Translations under genes and position numbers: made by a program | The notes under the pieces: model-generated | Told to the model about the DNA's origin: nothing | The model's input: the letters and a program-made list of their open reading frames with translations, nothing else | The model's database searches: none | Shown here: piece by piece, positions 63,789 through 64,000 of the stretch | Layout: each line of letters starts with the position of its first letter | Position numbering within the stretch: position 1 is the first letter of the stretch | NCBI GenBank assembly: GCA_003116995.1 | Contig: BDSL01000094.1 | Location: forward strand, 360,882 to 424,881 | From: Yamagishiella unicocca | Lineage: Eukaryota; Chlorophyta; Chlorophyceae; Chlamydomonadales; Volvocaceae | Length of the DNA: 64,000 bases | Direction: 5' to 3'

Positions 63789-64000
63789 TGGGCCCGGCGG
63801 TTGTCCAAAGACCCTTTTCCGCCCCAGCTGCAGCAGCAACCGGAGGCCGCTGCCGCAACCGCAGGGCCAGCGCAGCCGCAGCCACTGTCTTCTGGGGCCG
63901 TGGGTGCGGCAGGTAGGCTGTGATGAGGCAGCCACCCACCTAAGGGAATCCTTGCGCCGCCGCCGCCGCCGCCGTAACATCATCATCAGCATCCCTATCG
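63789..64000 (+). other. End of window, possibly further coding sequence
   Basis: Gln/Pro/Ala codable sequence with a GCGGCAG|GTAGGC donor-like site at about 63915 and a GCC microsatellite at 63955-63974. It cannot be attached with confidence to the preceding gene. Confidence 0.3.

Overview
The window is nuclear DNA from a eukaryote, most likely a volvocine green alga (Chlamydomonas/Volvox group). The evidence is intron-rich genes with GTGAGT/GTGCGT donors and CAG acceptors, a strong preference for codons ending in C or G in the clearest exons, long low-complexity Ala/Ser/Gly/Pro linkers, a Ser-Pro-rich wall-type protein, and abundant decayed retrotransposons. Nothing bacterial (operons, Shine-Dalgarno starts, CRISPR) is present. 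All gene models were spliced by hand from consensus sites and reading phase.

Layout. 1-4283 (minus): the C-terminal-truncated part of a PAS-domain signalling protein running off the left edge. 5730-7257, 12607-14198 and 14870-15235: three copies of an unnamed dispersed repeat. The second copy carries a solo LTR with a perfect 5-bp target duplication. 9007-10220 (minus): exons of a possible SMP-type lipid-transfer protein. 15620-23581 (minus): an eleven-exon exocyst EXO84 homologue with a very long disordered C-terminal extension. 24428-26284 (minus): a single-exon leucine-rich protein. 29636-35425 (plus): a complete ten-exon DEAD-box RNA helicase of the DBP3/RH5 type, the best gene in the window. 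36-46 kb: a repeat-rich tract with a small hypothetical gene, a frameshifted LL-diaminopimelate aminotransferase fragment, an identical 295-bp tandem duplication, a 1.16-kb fold-back element carrying a small open frame in both arms, and a decayed Copia retrotransposon.

46429-50588 and 55259-60156 are two copies of one segmental duplication in direct orientation. Each holds the 5' half of a CCT4 chaperonin gene followed by exons of an unrecognised gene, and each copy carries different lesions. A second Copia fragment lies between them. 60583-63788 (plus): a multi-exon secreted or wall-type protein ending in a Ser-Pro shaft.

The genes do not form a pathway. The housekeeping genes (exocyst tethering, ribosome-biogenesis helicase) look intact. 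The right half is an accessory landscape shaped by duplication and retroelement decay. The most unusual items are the fold-back element, the paired CCT4 copies with complementary damage, and the EXO84 extension.
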